Source: Nelumbo lutea (Eukaryota; Streptophyta; Magnoliopsida; Proteales; Nelumbonaceae). From it: a stretch of DNA of 64,000 bases. Of the stretch, positions 22,940 through 34,948 are shown piece by piece (the first letter of the stretch is position 1; each line of letters opens with the position of its first letter). The position numbers and the translations under genes were made by a program. Where the stretch lies: the NCBI GenBank assembly GCA_022828595.1, contig JAKGHH010000005.1:53935655-53999654 (forward strand). Reading direction: 5' to 3'. The notes beneath the pieces were generated by a model. That model was not told where the DNA came from. It did not search any database and saw nothing but the letters and a program-made list of their open reading frames with translations.

Positions 22940-23657
22940 TTAGTAAAAATATGAAGCCAGGAACATAGAGATCTCTATCCCTTGATTACCATTAATTCTT
23001 TCAACCAGTCCTCAAATCTCCACTTAGGCAAGTAGCATTGCAAATTGTAATACATTCCACCCAGCATTGAATCAAATCATACTACCCTCGATACAAATCC
23101 TCAAAGTTTAAAAACATCCTCAATATATGGAATTTTTTGTCGCATTAATAGCACCAACTGGTAGAGCATTTTCTAAACATTACCAGAGGAAGCACAATAT
23201 ACACAAAGAAGGATATGGTTTCATTTCCAGAAAGTGCACCATGAAACAATTCCAAAAGCGAGTCCAACTTTCTTGGGCAAAGCCAGTTTGAACAGTCTTT
23301 ACAGTCTTAGATTGAGAATATCTCCCTATTTATGTGCTTTATTTCATGGGAAGATATTCCCAATGTAAGGTTGTAGAAGGGGGTTGCAATGGTGTGGGCA
23401 TGGGCTTGCCCTGATGGAAGCCTCCCCAAATCAACGTATGCAAAAGGCAGTTGGAAAGCTGTAGGCATGGACTTGCCCTGACGGAAGCCAATCTCTCTAT
23501 AAAAGCAACAAATGACGTTATGATCTCCCTACCCCAATTCATGGGAGCTCGGATCTCCTACCCACAGGACAGTACAGATATACATTGGGAACGTCTTTCA
23601 CGTTTACATAAAAATGACCGACGATCAACGGCAATGTTATTAAAGTTACAAACCTCT

Positions 23658-24045
23658 TTCTATGCTTCGATTGTAACAAAACCTCCTCTATGCTTTGGTG
23701 TTGGGACTCCAACACCAACATCACAAAATGGGAAATGGGCAGATTGGATTCGTTATCCTTAACGAAACCCTCACCCAGTGGCAGACTTTTCTTGGTTTCT
23801 GGCATCAAATTGGTCATGCCAACCTTAGTGTTTCCATGCCTCCAGTTCCCTTCAAATGGGATCCTTATTACATCACTAGTTCAAGGGTGTTGTTGCCAAT
23901 TCGCACATAGGGTTATCAGTTATCAAGAAATAGAGAAATATTTAGAGAGAAATTCTGCTGTAAATTGCATCTTATGGTGGGGCGTATTATACTGTTTCAG
24001 TACTTTTTTTTGTTTTTTATTTTTTATTTTTAATCTAGATCATTG
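23658..24045. other. Private segment of unit 2, unassigned
   Basis: Several overlapping open frames up to 150 codons exist on both strands (23451-24148 plus, 23539-23817 minus), but none has a motif I recognise. A T-rich tract at 24005-24035 precedes the copia fragment. Confidence 0.4.
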
Positions 24046-24860
24046 CACATATGATTTTAAGGCACTTGTATCAACAATCCAAACCCCATGTCCATATAAA
24101 TCAAATGTGTTCAAAGCAAAAGTAAGATCAAAATTTAAACCTGCATAATCTTCATAAATAGCAAGGCTAGCATAGTTACTGTTGATAATCATCTTCCCAA
24201 TGAGCAGCTTTGCAATTTCTTGCTAAATGAACCTGGATAGTTGTTCTGTATTTTTCTCAGTCTTGTCAGTCAACAAATCAAGTGTTGACTCAGTAGAATT
24301 AGCTGCATTAACTCTCTCAATTGCTCTCTGATCCTTCAGGGGTTTATTCCAATCAGGATAGCCATGTATTTTGAAGCTACTCTCCCTTGTGTGTCCATTC
24401 CCGTTGTAATGATCATAAAACTGGCTTTGGTTTTCTTTCTTGCTAAAATCAGTCTTCTTGTGACTTCCTCTCCCTGCACTTGACTTTCGTGCATCTTTCT
24501 TGTAGTTCAGATTTCCCTGAGGCTTTGCAAATAAGGTTGTGCTCATTATTATCAATAAATGTCATTTGGATTGCTCTATATTTCTCTACCTTCTATAGCA
24601 TAGAATATGCTTTGTTAACAGATGGTAATGGCTCTATGAGAAGAATCTGGTCCTTTGCATTGTCAAAACTATCATTAAGCCCCATCAGAAACTGCAATAG
24701 CCTATTTGATGCAGTAATATCTGACATAAACATTGCTGCACCACATTTACAATGAGGATTAGGCTGTAAGCAGTTCAATTCATCCCAAAATCTTTTCAAG
24801 GAAAGTTTGGTCGCTTTAAGCCCAATTCTTTAGGTTAGTACCCTCAGGTAGGGCAAAACC
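24046..24860 (-). pseudogene. copia gag-protease fragment, broken
   Basis: Reading minus from 24835 gives KRFWDELNCLQPNPHC, then NRLLQFLMGLNDSFDNAKDQ and LPSVNKAYSML, the body of a copia gag. A TAG and a frameshift near 24560-24595 follow. The knuckle reads FYDHYNGNGHTRESSFKIHG, in which the expected cysteines have become Y and S. Further on, near 24060-24100, VWIVDTSA stands where the protease D-T/S-G-A site should be. There is no integrase, RT or LTR, so it is a 5' internal fragment. Confidence 0.85.
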
Positions 24861-26212
24861 CTAAACTTTGGAATGACCCTAACTAGATAGATACCGGTTC
24901 CATGAATTTGGAACTATACCCTACTTGATAACAGATTGGGTAGGGCTGGAGTTCATATTACCAAAAATTCTGCTTTAGCCAAGATAAAGACTAGTCAAAA
25001 CTTTGGTTGCATTTTTGTTGCCTTGTGAAGGTTAAATTGTGGCATAATTTGGTGAAATCATTCAGTCCATCACCAGCTTTTAGTTTTTTTTATTTTTATT
25101 TTTTGTTACCCCAAAATTGTGGCATAATTTGATGAACACCCTAAAATTTTATTAACCATTATAAAGACTACGTACTATAATGCGAAAGGAAATTGACCAC
25201 AACATTGAACCGATTATCTATCTTTAAGAAGGATGTGTCGCAGGTGGCTTGTATTGTGGTAAGAAACAAGTGAGTTACCAATAAAATTAAAACTATATAA
25301 TATTTGCCTTACACCAAAACAACCGTGATAAAAGGCTCCATTAATTTTAATTTTAAATAGCTCTATAATTAAGGAATTATTAATTAATTCAATAGTCATG
25401 AAGTTGACTGGCCTTTGTATTTTTATTTCTCTCTCTATTGTAATTTTTTTCTTTCTTGACTTGTATTGACTACAGAAAAATTACATGTAATTCTTGTGGC
25501 ATGAATTGAACACATAATAATATTGAATATTGAATGGAGCTCTCATTGTTCTTCAAGGTATTTGATGAATATTGAATTAATTAATTCCACGTAGAATGTT
25601 TGCCTTGCCTCCTTTTTAATTATCTAATTTATCAAAACAATAAAGGTAGCTGATGAAGGTTCCATATATGATTTATAATTTTTGGATGATCTTAGTACTG
25701 TATATAGATTTTCTAGAGGAATATAGCTTTTACATCCCCCCATCCCTTAGGCTAATACAAGAAAAGGAAGGGAAAGGTAAAAAAAAAAAAAAACTTTACA
25801 AATCTTATATAAGTTTATCTGATTTTCCCTTACTTTCCCTATCTTTTCCTTTAAACCAAACATAGCTTTAGTGATTAGTGATGGAATTAAAATTCTAGTT
25901 CAGAGTATTGCTCATGCAGCACTCTTCCAACCAATCATCTGGACTCATGTCAATTAGACTAGTAGTTAGCCTAGAATTGCAGCTGGGACACCTTGGTCCT
26001 AGAACCACAGGACATTGAATTCGCATCAACGGTTGATACTACAAGATTTGCAAAACTTGTTCCATTTTTAGTTTTGTGTGGTAAAACCCAGTTCGGGTGC
26101 ATCTCATATAAATACTACTTTGTCTTTTGTACAAGAAGTAATCTTGTATCTTGACCAAGAAAGAGAGTACATAGGTGTGTGAATTATAGAGAGAGAGAGG
26201 GGGAAATTCAGA
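24861..26212. other. Repeat-derived spacer, no gene
   Basis: The phrase 'gtggcataatttg.tgaa' repeats near 25030 and 25120. The segment 25500-25760 ends 'agattttctagaggaatata gcttttacatcccccc', a diverged match to the LINE tail at 15830-15890, so another LINE 3' end lies here. A short GA run precedes the start of block D2. No ORF is supported. Confidence 0.45.
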
Positions 26213-26420
26213 TGTTGCACAACCCATCATTAGTCCATCATAAGGTCCCTGACTGGGAAGTTAGAGAAAGAATCTGTCACTGAGTAGAAATTAATTGGTT
26301 GTACAATCTCAAAGGGGATTCAAAATCTCCATCCTCTAATTGGTGGATGATTGTATTATTTTTGCAAAAACCTTAATAAATAATTGGTTTAAAATTAAGG
26401 ATATTTTGAACATGTTTATT

Positions 26421-27627
26421 GTAGCCTCAGGCCAAGCACCAAATTAATTTTGCCAAATTCATGATCAACTTTTCAACAAAAAATCCCAGTAGGCTCCAGA
26501 AAATAATGACTAGTATCCTAAAAATTCCTCTTCCTCTTGATCTGAAAAGTAACAAATATTTGGGAGTCCCAATCATATCCAAATACCTTTTCAAATTTGT
26601 GAAGATGATATGTCCTTTAGAGATTGATGGAACCGTATCAGTAATTTAGTTGATCCTCACCAACTTGTTAGAGAAATATTGGTAATATTCCTTTGGTTCA
26701 TCCGAAAAAAACAGAAACGAAAGACAATTCAATAACACAACACAGAGGGCAGCTGCTCCAATATTGCTTGCATTGCATGAGATCACCTCAGGTCAATTCT
26801 TGATGTCAATGCCCACAGTATCGGTTTTTCATCCATCAACCTCGCTGAAACATGGGCCGTATGGAAAGCTATCCACGTTGCTATTAACTTCAGGGAATAC
26901 CCAGTCATCTTAGAGGGAGAATCAAAGATCCCATTGACTGCTTCAATATTTCCTTTCTTCCTTCCATCCCTTCTAATTGGTTCTTGACTTTTTAGGTCTT
27001 TTATTTTGTTTTTCTGATTTAGATACATCGTAGTGCTGGAGCACGTCTTGTGAGGTCACGTATGACTATTCTGAGTAATATGCTAGAAGCTCGAGGGCTA
27101 GGCCATTTTCACAATAATGAAATTGAAGTTGATTTGCTTTAATTTTTATTTTTTTTCTTTTCTTTTCTTTCACGATTTGTCCTGACTAGAACTGATTCAT
27201 CAAAATCAATTAAAGATGAATTGAGTAGAGCAGATTCACCAAAATCAGTTAAACATGAAACAGTTGGATCAAAGATGGAAGACCAAAACAAGTAAAGAAC
27301 CAATTGGAAGAAGGATGGAAAGTGAGAAAGGAAATGAAAAAAAAAAAAAAAAAGCTACGGACATGAGTAATTTTAATGTGGTCATTCCGCCTAAAGTTTG
27401 AGATTAATAAGAAAAACAAAAATCATCTTGTTTGTAGAATTTAACAAGGATGATGACATTGGCATATGAATATCTGCAAATCTTATGGCATGAATAGAAC
27501 ATAATAAATAACTCTTAATACAGTTATTTGATAGCCACTTTTTGTTGTACATGGAACTTTCATAGAGAGAAAGAGGCTAATCAAGTGGCTGATGGGCTTT
27601 CAAAAAGTAGGGAACAATCAACATAAA
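26421..27627 (+). pseudogene. LINE relic: RT tail and RNase H (in D2)
   Basis: Second copy of the relic at 14455-15668, with the same NKYLGVPII, AETWAVWKAIH and EANQVADGLSK pieces and the same interruptions. Both copies share the disabling changes, so the LINE was dead before the duplication. Confidence 0.8.
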
Positions 27628-28227
27628 ATTTTATAACTCATTTCATCAATTACCCACTAAAGCCCAAAGGCTTTTGAAGAATGATGGCTATGGGATTCCC
27701 TTTTTATTATGAGTTACTTAAATGTTTATTTATTTTTTAGATCATCTTTATCCTTTTTATTTGTATATGTTTTAGAGTTTGGATGACCTCGGTCTAAATA
27801 GATTTTCTAGAAAAGTAAGGCTTTTACATCCCCAATCCCTTATACGACTTTTTTGTATTGTTAATAAAATTTAGGGTAAATTGCAAAGAACCCCATATTA
27901 TGGGGTCTGTGATAAGGACCCATGTACTTTGTTTTGCGATAAAGACCTCCTTGTATTATGATCATGAGACAAAGACCCCCTTTCGTTAGCCTTACGACCT
28001 ATAATATTTTTTAATCCTCATACTAACCTTGTAATAACTATTCTGACTAGAAAATTACTGTTCATCTCCCACAACTTCACATTTCCCCTCCTCTCTCTCT
28101 CTCCCCCAATCTCTCTTCTTTCCCTTGCCCTTAACAACGTCGAGATTGAACCCATTTTCACAAGTCTGCTAAAGTTGAGAGCCGGGGATGAATCTCACTT
28201 CAGCAAAGTCGGGGGTTTAGGGCTTTA

Positions 28228-28406
28228 GGTTTAGTTTGAAAGGAGTATATATATATAATGCAAATATATATAAAATAAAACAAAATATAAGGTTTTGCAC
28301 TTTATATATTTGAAAAGAGTATAAATATAAATATATACAAAATAATATAAAATGCAAGGTTTTATACTCTACGAATTTGCATTTTGTATTCCTTCCAAAC
28401 TGAGCC
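28228..28406. mobile_element. Tourist-like MITE, 179 bp (in D2)
   Basis: Counterpart of 16270-16448, with TTA at both flanks. Its right terminus, TTCCAAACTGAGCC, is closer to the family consensus than the D1 copy, which has TTGCAAACTGAGCC. Confidence 0.75.
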
Positions 28407-29274
28407 TTAGGGGAGAGGATCACAAGTCACTCCCCATTGGCCAAATGAAAATGCATAGGTCAGTATGTTTTTTCTTTTTTTTTTTTGGCTACATTTGATT
28501 TGACAGAAAGCAAGAAAATAAAAAAGTTGAGGGAAGATTTTTAAGAAAATTCACAACAATTCCTAAGAATTCCCCTCAACTTGTGGATGGCAGATTCACA
28601 ATCGTAGCCTTAGGGACGGATTGGGTTTGGAGGCCTACCATGCATTGTGGTAAGTCTTCCTCAAACATCTAGATGTTTTTTTGAAGACCAAATTAAGTCT
28701 GACTCGTTAAACAATACACTTTATCTTGAAGAGTGGGATTACCTACATATATGTGATGCCTTAAATGCCTCTGATCCAGACGGTTGGATCATTTGACCTG
28801 AAAATTGTTCACGCAACTGGTTCGAACGAACCAATCTAGAATACCTGAAGAGTGGTCATTTCTTATTTTTTATTTTTTTAACTTTTTTTGTTAGAACGAA
28901 CCATCCATTCGAACCAAATGATTAAACCATTAACCCAAAAACCAATGACCAGAATAGTGATCTCCTAATGTTAGGCAAACTATGCAAGCTAGGGAGATTG
29001 GGTGTGTGTGGTGGGGGAGAGGTATTCTACATTGGTCCCACTCAGACATTTTTTCCAATAGGTGTGGATCATCCATTTTCCTTAAAACTATAGTTTAGTT
29101 AGCAAAACTTTGATCTATATTAGCTGAGAAAAGAAGGGCAAAGTAGAACTCTTAAAGATATTAAACTGCTCAAGTAATGTTTTATGTTAACGGGTTTTTA
29201 ACATTTTTATATTTTATAACGGAGGGTATGTTTCATCTGGGTCATCCACAATTAATTTAGTTTTAAAGTCCTAG

Positions 29275-29461
29275 TGTAGATAGGCTCTTAGATAGTGCTA
29301 GCGAGGTGGAGGGTGCTGCTATCCCTACTGGGGAGGTAAGCTCTCGGTAGGGTGCCTCCCCTCTTTAGTCTTTAGAGGGAACCTCTATCCTTGAAGTCGA
29401 ACCACCTCAACTCGGGGAGATCGAAGCTCAGGAAGTGGGTCCGTCCTCCAGATCGGGGACC
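29275..29461 (+). pseudogene. Start of antisense gypsy ORF, truncated (in D2)
   Basis: Counterpart of the acidic lead-in at 17307-17495. It is cut off before the Transposase_28-like domain by a junction with a gypsy RT fragment in the opposite orientation. Confidence 0.5.
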
Positions 29462-29710
29462 TAGTCGGTTGAACCCTTTGAACCATCTCAATTTGATTGT
29501 AACCAGAATAAGCATCCATAAAGCTCAACAGCTCGAACCCCAAGGTTGTATCTAATAGGCGGTTTATCATAGGGAATGGGAAGTTGTCCTTTGAATAGAC
29601 TATTAAAATTGATGTAGTCAATGCACATACACCTAGTCTCAATCCCTTAAGTCTCGATCTCTCGTACATGTGCAAGGCACATGCACCACTCGTGCTGGTT
29701 TTCAAATGGT
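29462..29710 (-). pseudogene. Ty3/gypsy reverse transcriptase fragment
   Basis: Minus-strand reading gives HMYERSR, then SKDNFPFPMINRLLDTT and LLSFMDAYSGYNQIEM, the fingers and first palm motif of a gypsy RT, with a frameshift just before SKDN. Only about 80 codons survive, without the YLDD box. Its orientation suits the minus-strand parent element implied by the antisense ORF next to it. Confidence 0.85.
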
Positions 29711-30374
29711 TTGCCGAGGATTGTCACGTGAACGAATAGAAAAGAATTAAGGGAGAAAAGAGAAATGAGAGAATTGTTGAAATTGTCCAAATAAAATACT
29801 TTAATACTTGCATGTGATGGTTGTTTTCGTAAATGGCATCATACAGTTTTTTATTTAGACTTTTCTTCGGCCCCATCGACCATTGGTATGTAATGTAATG
29901 TAAATATGTAAATATGGGATAACCGGCACCCGATGAGGTATGAGGTATAGCTGATGACTGATGCCCTTTAACGGCGTCGCTTCATCGAGGCTTTGATTTG
30001 GTTGTTGTTGCTGGACCTGGTTAATGACGTTAGGTAAAACACAAGCTTTGACTTCACTTTTACTAAGTTCATTGCTCAGGCTAAAATAGAAGAAGAAAAT
30101 CGTGGCCTTCGGCAGCGACCCAATGAGCATTGTTGGTGGGGTCATGACCTTGATTTACTTGTTTCGGCGCAAAATGCAGCCTTACTCCATTAAAAGTTAA
30201 AACCAACCTGATCCATTAAAGACCACTAATTTATTACCTTTCCTTATCCATTGCAAGATACACACACAATTAACAAAATTCAATTAATGTAGGTTATAAT
30301 TTTATACACGTATACGTACGGCATGTTAATATAAGTATTAAAACAAATGGCAATTCTGGGGATTAAAAGGTAAT
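29711..30374. other. Spacer before the gypsy LTR, unassigned
   Basis: A minus-strand frame, 29855-30145, is open for 96 codons with CVLPNVINQVQQQQ and SLDEATPLKGIS, but I recognise no family and it lacks other support. The remainder is AT-rich with no signal. Confidence 0.35.
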
Positions 30375-31238
30375 TGATGGAGGGTGATTTGGCCCGACCT
30401 CGTAGTTCAGGTACACGTAGACGAGATCTAGCTCAAACGGTGACTCAGAAAAACGGACAAGAGCACAACTCGGTGGGGAATTCAGCGTGGCAGCTTGGCA
30501 AGTAAACTACTCGCCGGAATCCGCCTCGCCCGCACTTCCTCCCCGGGGTCAAGGGAGTTCGGGGGTCCCGAGCTCCGGGGCGCCCTGACCCCTTCCGAGA
30601 CCCGAGCTCCTCCCAATGGACTTTGGGTCACCCCCAAGCCGGAATGCACCGATTCCTCTTCGAACGCCCCGAGGCACAAAGACCTCGGGTCGGCTAGCTC
30701 GGCACAACCAGCAACAGGCGGCCCATCACTTAAGGGATAGCCCAGCTCAGGGCAATCCGCAAGAGGGCAGCTCGGCATTCCGTAGGTTGGCTTCTTGCCC
30801 GACTGCCGTACTTGACAAGCCTACAAATTGCAAGCATGTCCCCTCGGCGCACTTGCCACCTTTAGGAAGGCGTCCCACCCCTGGTAGACACGTACCGTAC
30901 ACAACGGCCCCGCACGTGCCACCTCACCCTTGCCTGTAGTGGCTACGTCAGACTGACAGTGCCGGTTATACCTGCCCTGTCAGAAGACAGAGGGCTGGGA
31001 GCAATGGAATTCTGCTATAAGGAGCTCAGCCTCGAGGAACAAGGTATCTGGAATTACCAGCGCAACTTGCACTCTTAGCTTTCACTTTCTTTCAGCTTCC
31101 TACACACAATACTAACTTAAGCATCGGAGCGTTCCCACTGGGAAACCCCCCGGGAGTTCTTCATCTCTCATTCAGTTTCAGGTACCCCTCAGGAGCCACT
31201 CGAGCGCCAGCTAGGAGTGACCGGAATGTGCTACATCA
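30375..31238 (+). repeat. gypsy 5' LTR, ~864 bp
   Basis: Starts TGATGGAGGGTGATTTGGCC and ends GTGCTACATCA directly before the primer site. The opening is shared with the LTR at 63118 (TGATGAAGGAAGATTTGGCC), so the two are related. A TATA-like GCTATAAGG is at 31013-31021. The upstream bases are not purine-rich, as expected for a 5' LTR. Confidence 0.8.
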
Positions 31239-31258
31239 TTTGGTGTCATCTGTGGGAA
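31239..31258 (+). other. Primer-binding site of the gypsy element
   Basis: TTTGGTGTCATCTGTGGGAA directly follows the LTR. It resembles the TTTGGCGCCGTCTGTGGGAA found after many plant gypsy 5' LTRs, with three mismatches. Confidence 0.75.
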
Positions 31259-31384
31259 CCGCTTCAAAAAAGCCTTTCTCCCTAAACTTTTTTTGGTTCC
31301 TTCTTCTTCCTTGAAACAATCCAAGGACAGTTTATCGTCCTCCTCTTAGCAGACAGAATCCCCAGTTTAAGCGTGCCTCTCACA

Positions 31385-33113
31385 ATGGCACATGTCGTTG
31401 CCCCGCTTCCAGCTACAGTCGAGGCAACGTTCACCGAACCCTCGGTTGTGCCCCTAGCGGCCAGCCCGAACCAACTGGAAGACCTACTGTAGTGCATGAG
31501 GGCCATGCAGGCCCAAATGCAACAGTTCCAACAGCTCCAGCTCTATCAACAGCACGTAATGCACCAGGTCTCCCAGTACCAGTATCAGCAGCAGTTCCCT
31601 CAGCTGCCCCAACCTCAGCTCCAACAGCCTTAGCTCCAGCCTCAGCACAGAGCCTCGCAGCAAGCCAAGTCTTTTAGTCAGAACGAGCGCTCCGGCCGAG
31701 GAGAGTTCCCCCAAAATCTCCCAAAAAACCAAACCTCCCCCCACGATAGACAGAAGAGACCGGCTACCCCGATCTCGCCGCAGGCGGACAGGTCAAGAGG
31801 GCCCCGGCTCGGTAGATCTGCGTCGCCCCAACAGTCAAAGTTCGGAACCCATATCCTCGAAAACCGGTTTGAGATCCTGGCAACAAATTCCAAGCAGGAA
31901 CCTTCTGTTTGTAGCCGTCACCAGCGGACCGAGCTACCCCCGGCGCAAACTGTTTTGGATGGTGTGGAAGTGAGCAGCACAAACGCCGAGCCCATCAAGA
32001 AGCAGAGGCGTCGACGTCGAGCTCGCCGATCTGCCACCCGCAATTTGCCCGAGCTCTTGGGCAAACAAGAGGTAAGCTCGGCCGAAGCTAAAGCTCCCCT
32101 TCTCTTAGTTTTGTCCCCCCTATCTTCCGAACTCCTGGCGGTCCCGATGCCCAAGGATTTCAAGCTCCCCCCTCTGGATAAGTATGACAGGTCGTTCGAC
32201 TCGAATGATCATGTAGACGCCTTTCAGTCACAGATCTACCTAGCGCGAGCTAGCAAGTCGTGCATGTGTGTGGCCTTCTCCACTACTTTTAGAGGAGCAG
32301 CCCGCACGTGGTACCAGGACTTGGCGCCCGGATCAATAAAAAGTTGGGCACAGTACACGCAAGCTTTCACATCCCATTTCGTCACCTACAAACGCTGCCC
32401 GCGAACTGAAGAAAGCATCTTCAACATAGCGCAAAGGGAAGGAGAGTCCATCAGGAGTTATATCAAGCGGTTCAATGATGCTTGTATGCAGATATCGCGC
32501 CTGGATCCCGTTGTGCGCCTTGCAGCGGCCAAGAAGGGCGTAAATCACAAAGAGTTCAAGTGGCATATGATCATCAACCAACCCGCGACCATAACTGGGT
32601 TTCTAAAAATTGCAGATAAGTTCATAGCCACTGAAGAGGAGATCAACCAAAAGGGTGAGGGCACAACTGAAAAAAGAAAAAGAGAAGAGCCTTCCAGTCA
32701 AGAGGACACCCGAAGAAAAAAGGAAACAACTCGGGGTCCGAAGCCCGATCAATTGTTCCGATCCTGCACCGGACTGAGCTGATTATACCCCACTGAATGC
32801 GAAGCGGGCTGAAATCCTGATGGCAATCAAGGATGCCTCATACGTGAAGTGGCCACCCCGTTTGAAGGGGAATCCCAATGAAAGAAATAAGAGCTTGTAT
32901 TGTAGTTTTCACAAAGACCACGGTCACAACACCGAGAACTGTAAAAACCTCCACGACGAGATAGAAGAGCTTATTCGTCGCGGATATTTGAGAAATTTTG
33001 TACAGAATAATTATAATAATAATAATAATGGTAATAGAACAAGTCGACAAGGGGAGCATGGTAGAGACACTCCAGAGTCCAGTAGCAGGCCGGCTGAACA
33101 ACCGCAGAGGTAG
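31385..33113 (+). pseudogene. gypsy gag, interrupted by stops and a frameshift
   Basis: The likely start is ATG 31385 (MAHVVAPLPATVEATF). A Gln-rich stretch contains two TAG stops, near 31490 and 31640. The open part, ending at 32782, has the gag body: DKYDRSFDSNDHVDAFQ, AARTWYQDLAPGSIKSW and EESIFNIAQREGESIRSYIK. A frameshift near 32775 moves on to the 32820-33113 frame, with RAEILMAIKDASYVKWPP and the knuckle-like CSFHKDHGHNTENC. A short (AAT)n run near 33010 encodes an Asn tract. The gene cannot make one protein. Confidence 0.9.
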
Positions 33114-33179
33114 CCTCCGAAGGAGAGGCCAGTTCGAGGGACCATCCACATGATAGTGGGAGGTTCAATCGTTGCAGGT

Positions 33180-33751
33180 TGCACCTTAGCAGAAGCTCGG
33201 ACGTCAGGCCGCCCGAGAAGAGTAGAACCCCCCAAAGCGGCTAAAGATGGGAGATCCTATTTTCTTCACGGAAGACGATGTGCGAGGAGTTCACTATCCC
33301 CATGATGACGCACTCGTGATAAAGCTGAGGATCAATGATTTCGAGGTCAGGCGCGTACTCGTAGACTCAGGCAGCTCAGCCGATATCCTCTTCAATGCTG
33401 CGTTTCACCAGCTTCAATTGCAGAGAAGCGATCTGAAGCCTACAGACACCCCTTTAGTGGGCTTCAACGGAGAGGAAGTCCGCCCCCTTGGAAAAATATC
33501 AGTACATGTAGAGATCGGCACATGGCCTTGTGTTGTCAGACTCGAACATAGCTTCCTGGTGGTGGCGGCCCCCTCTCCCCACAATGCCATAATAGGTCGA
33601 CCGATCACCCATGTCCTACGGGCGGTGGTCTCCACATACCACCTCGCTATGAAGTCACAACGGATTTCGGTGTGGGAATTGCGCGGGGCGACCAGCTTGA
33701 ATCCCGTAAGTGTTACGTTGCCGCCCTAAAAGGGAAAACCAAGGTGGTCGA
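33180..33751 (+). pseudogene. gypsy aspartic protease, truncated
   Basis: The frame 33247-33729 reads DDVRGVHYPHDDALVIKL, then VLVDSGSSADILFNA and NAIIGRPITHVLRAV. The DSGSSADILF site with the IIGRP flap partner is the retropepsin of Tat-type gypsy elements. Near 33655 the frame shifts, and the expected continuation (GVGIARGDQ, CYVAALKGK) is read in another frame up to the break at 33751. No RT follows. Confidence 0.9.
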
Positions 33752-34773
33752 TAAGCGTTGGTGGATTATTTAAATTTGATTATTTAAATTGACTACCACT
33801 ATTATGATATCAACGGTCATGGTGCACCACTATATACATGAACAAGACTCTATTCACCACAAATGACGTCAATATTATGGCCCCGTTTGGTGTATCTTTT
33901 TATGTGAACTGTTGGTTTTTAAGAAATTTAGAATTCTGTAATTTTGTTTTTTCCTATTTGGTTAAGAGAAGATTTAACCATCAAAAGACATTATGCCAAA
34001 AAGATGTATGAAGCCTGTTTTGAATAATTTTTTAGAAGTTTTAAATGGAATTCTTTAGTTTTTATCAACTCATTTTCGCATGGAAAGACACAACTTAACT
34101 AAACAATTTTCAAACTATCAAGTTCTTAATGCAAAAGCTCACTATATCTTTTGATTGCCAGAGCTTCAAGGAGATCTTTCAAAAATAACTTGCCAAAGGA
34201 CCCCATATTGTGGTCAAATTCCATGAACACTATCATAACTACTCTTGATTGATTTGATTGGCTGAATTGTGATCGGGCCCCTAGTTGGTTCAATCATGCC
34301 CTAAATTTTGAAACTCAAGGGGTGGTTCATTGATATGTTAACTGGTTTGTTCGAGCATTGACTGAAAATTTGGAAAAAAGAGGGGCTATTAATGTTGCAG
34401 GCATCAAATACCAAAAAAAGTTCAAAAGTATGGAATTAAAAGATAGAATGAATATATACCAGGTTTTGGGCTTGGTTCCACACTTTTGGGTTTTATATTA
34501 GGGTTGGGCTCTCAGGCTAAAGAATTGGCCCAATAATTAGGCCATCCTTGGATTTGCCCCTTATAAGAATGGTAATTTAATTTACATGGCATAGCATAGT
34601 ACCTCACTCTTTATGTAGCAACATTATACTTTTTCTGAAAGATGGATTTGGGTCATAATTCAATTTACATAAGCCACCACTCGGTTGACATTTATGACAA
34701 TTCAGGATTTATATATATATATACAGGCCTAATGCATATTTTTTATTCTCATGATAAAGTTATAAACATTCAG

Positions 34774-34948
34774 TCCACCCATATCTGCTCGTGAATTGAC
34801 ATCAATTATATAAAGACAGATTTTCAGAAGGTCCACCCATACCTGCCTCTGAATTGACATCAATTATATGGAGACAGATTTTCAGAAGGTCCACCCATAC
34901 CTGCCTGTGAATTGACATCAATTATATAGAGAGACAGATTTTCAGAAA
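34774..34948 (+). repeat. 60-bp tandem repeat, three copies (copy C)
   Basis: Same array as in copies A and B; the monomer order follows copy B. Confidence 0.95.

Larger units (their letters stand above)
13640..23606 (+). repeat. Tandem duplication, unit 1 (~10 kb)
   Basis: Unit 1 is made of a 50-bp start (13640-13690), block D1 (14247-17495), a private spacer with the peptide gene, and block B (20564-23606). The same blocks recur in the same order and orientation in unit 2. At 23606-23609 the end of block B, as seen in C at 36806, joins the unit start, as seen at 13640. The shared 3 bp CAT at the join suggests a microhomology event. Divergent spacers mean that later insertions or deletions occurred. 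Confidence 0.75.
20443..23606 (+). repeat. Repeat family copy B
   Basis: From 20564 to 23606 it matches copy C (33752-36806) almost base for base; from 20443 to about 21760 it also matches the older copy A. It ends in sequence that in C continues but here joins the start of unit 2. It carries the 60-bp repeats and two Tourist-like MITEs. Some stretches are open in one frame but none resembles a known protein. Confidence 0.9.
26213..29461 (+). repeat. Duplicated block D2
   Basis: Near-identical copy of D1 (14247-17495). Its right edge falls inside the acidic start of the antisense gypsy ORF, where the text switches from 'agatcggggacc' to 'tagtcggttgaaccc'. Confidence 0.95.
30375..33751 (+). 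mobile_element. Truncated Ty3/gypsy element: 5' LTR, PBS, gag, protease
   Basis: A 5' LTR is followed by a primer site, gag and an aspartic protease in the order expected of a Tat-type gypsy. Everything after the protease is missing: at 33751 the text passes directly into repeat copy C. GC content rises sharply compared with the flanks. Confidence 0.9.

Noticed and set aside
23160..23185. Phrase 'actggtagagca' resembling a tRNA D-arm
   Set aside because: No acceptor stem, anticodon loop or T-loop can be built around it.
29855..30145. 96-codon minus-strand frame next to the gypsy LTR
   Set aside because: No motif recognised, no splice or promoter support; kept only as an unassigned spacer.
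30482..30939. Three GC-rich open frames
   Set aside because: They lie inside the gypsy 5' LTR and reflect its base composition.
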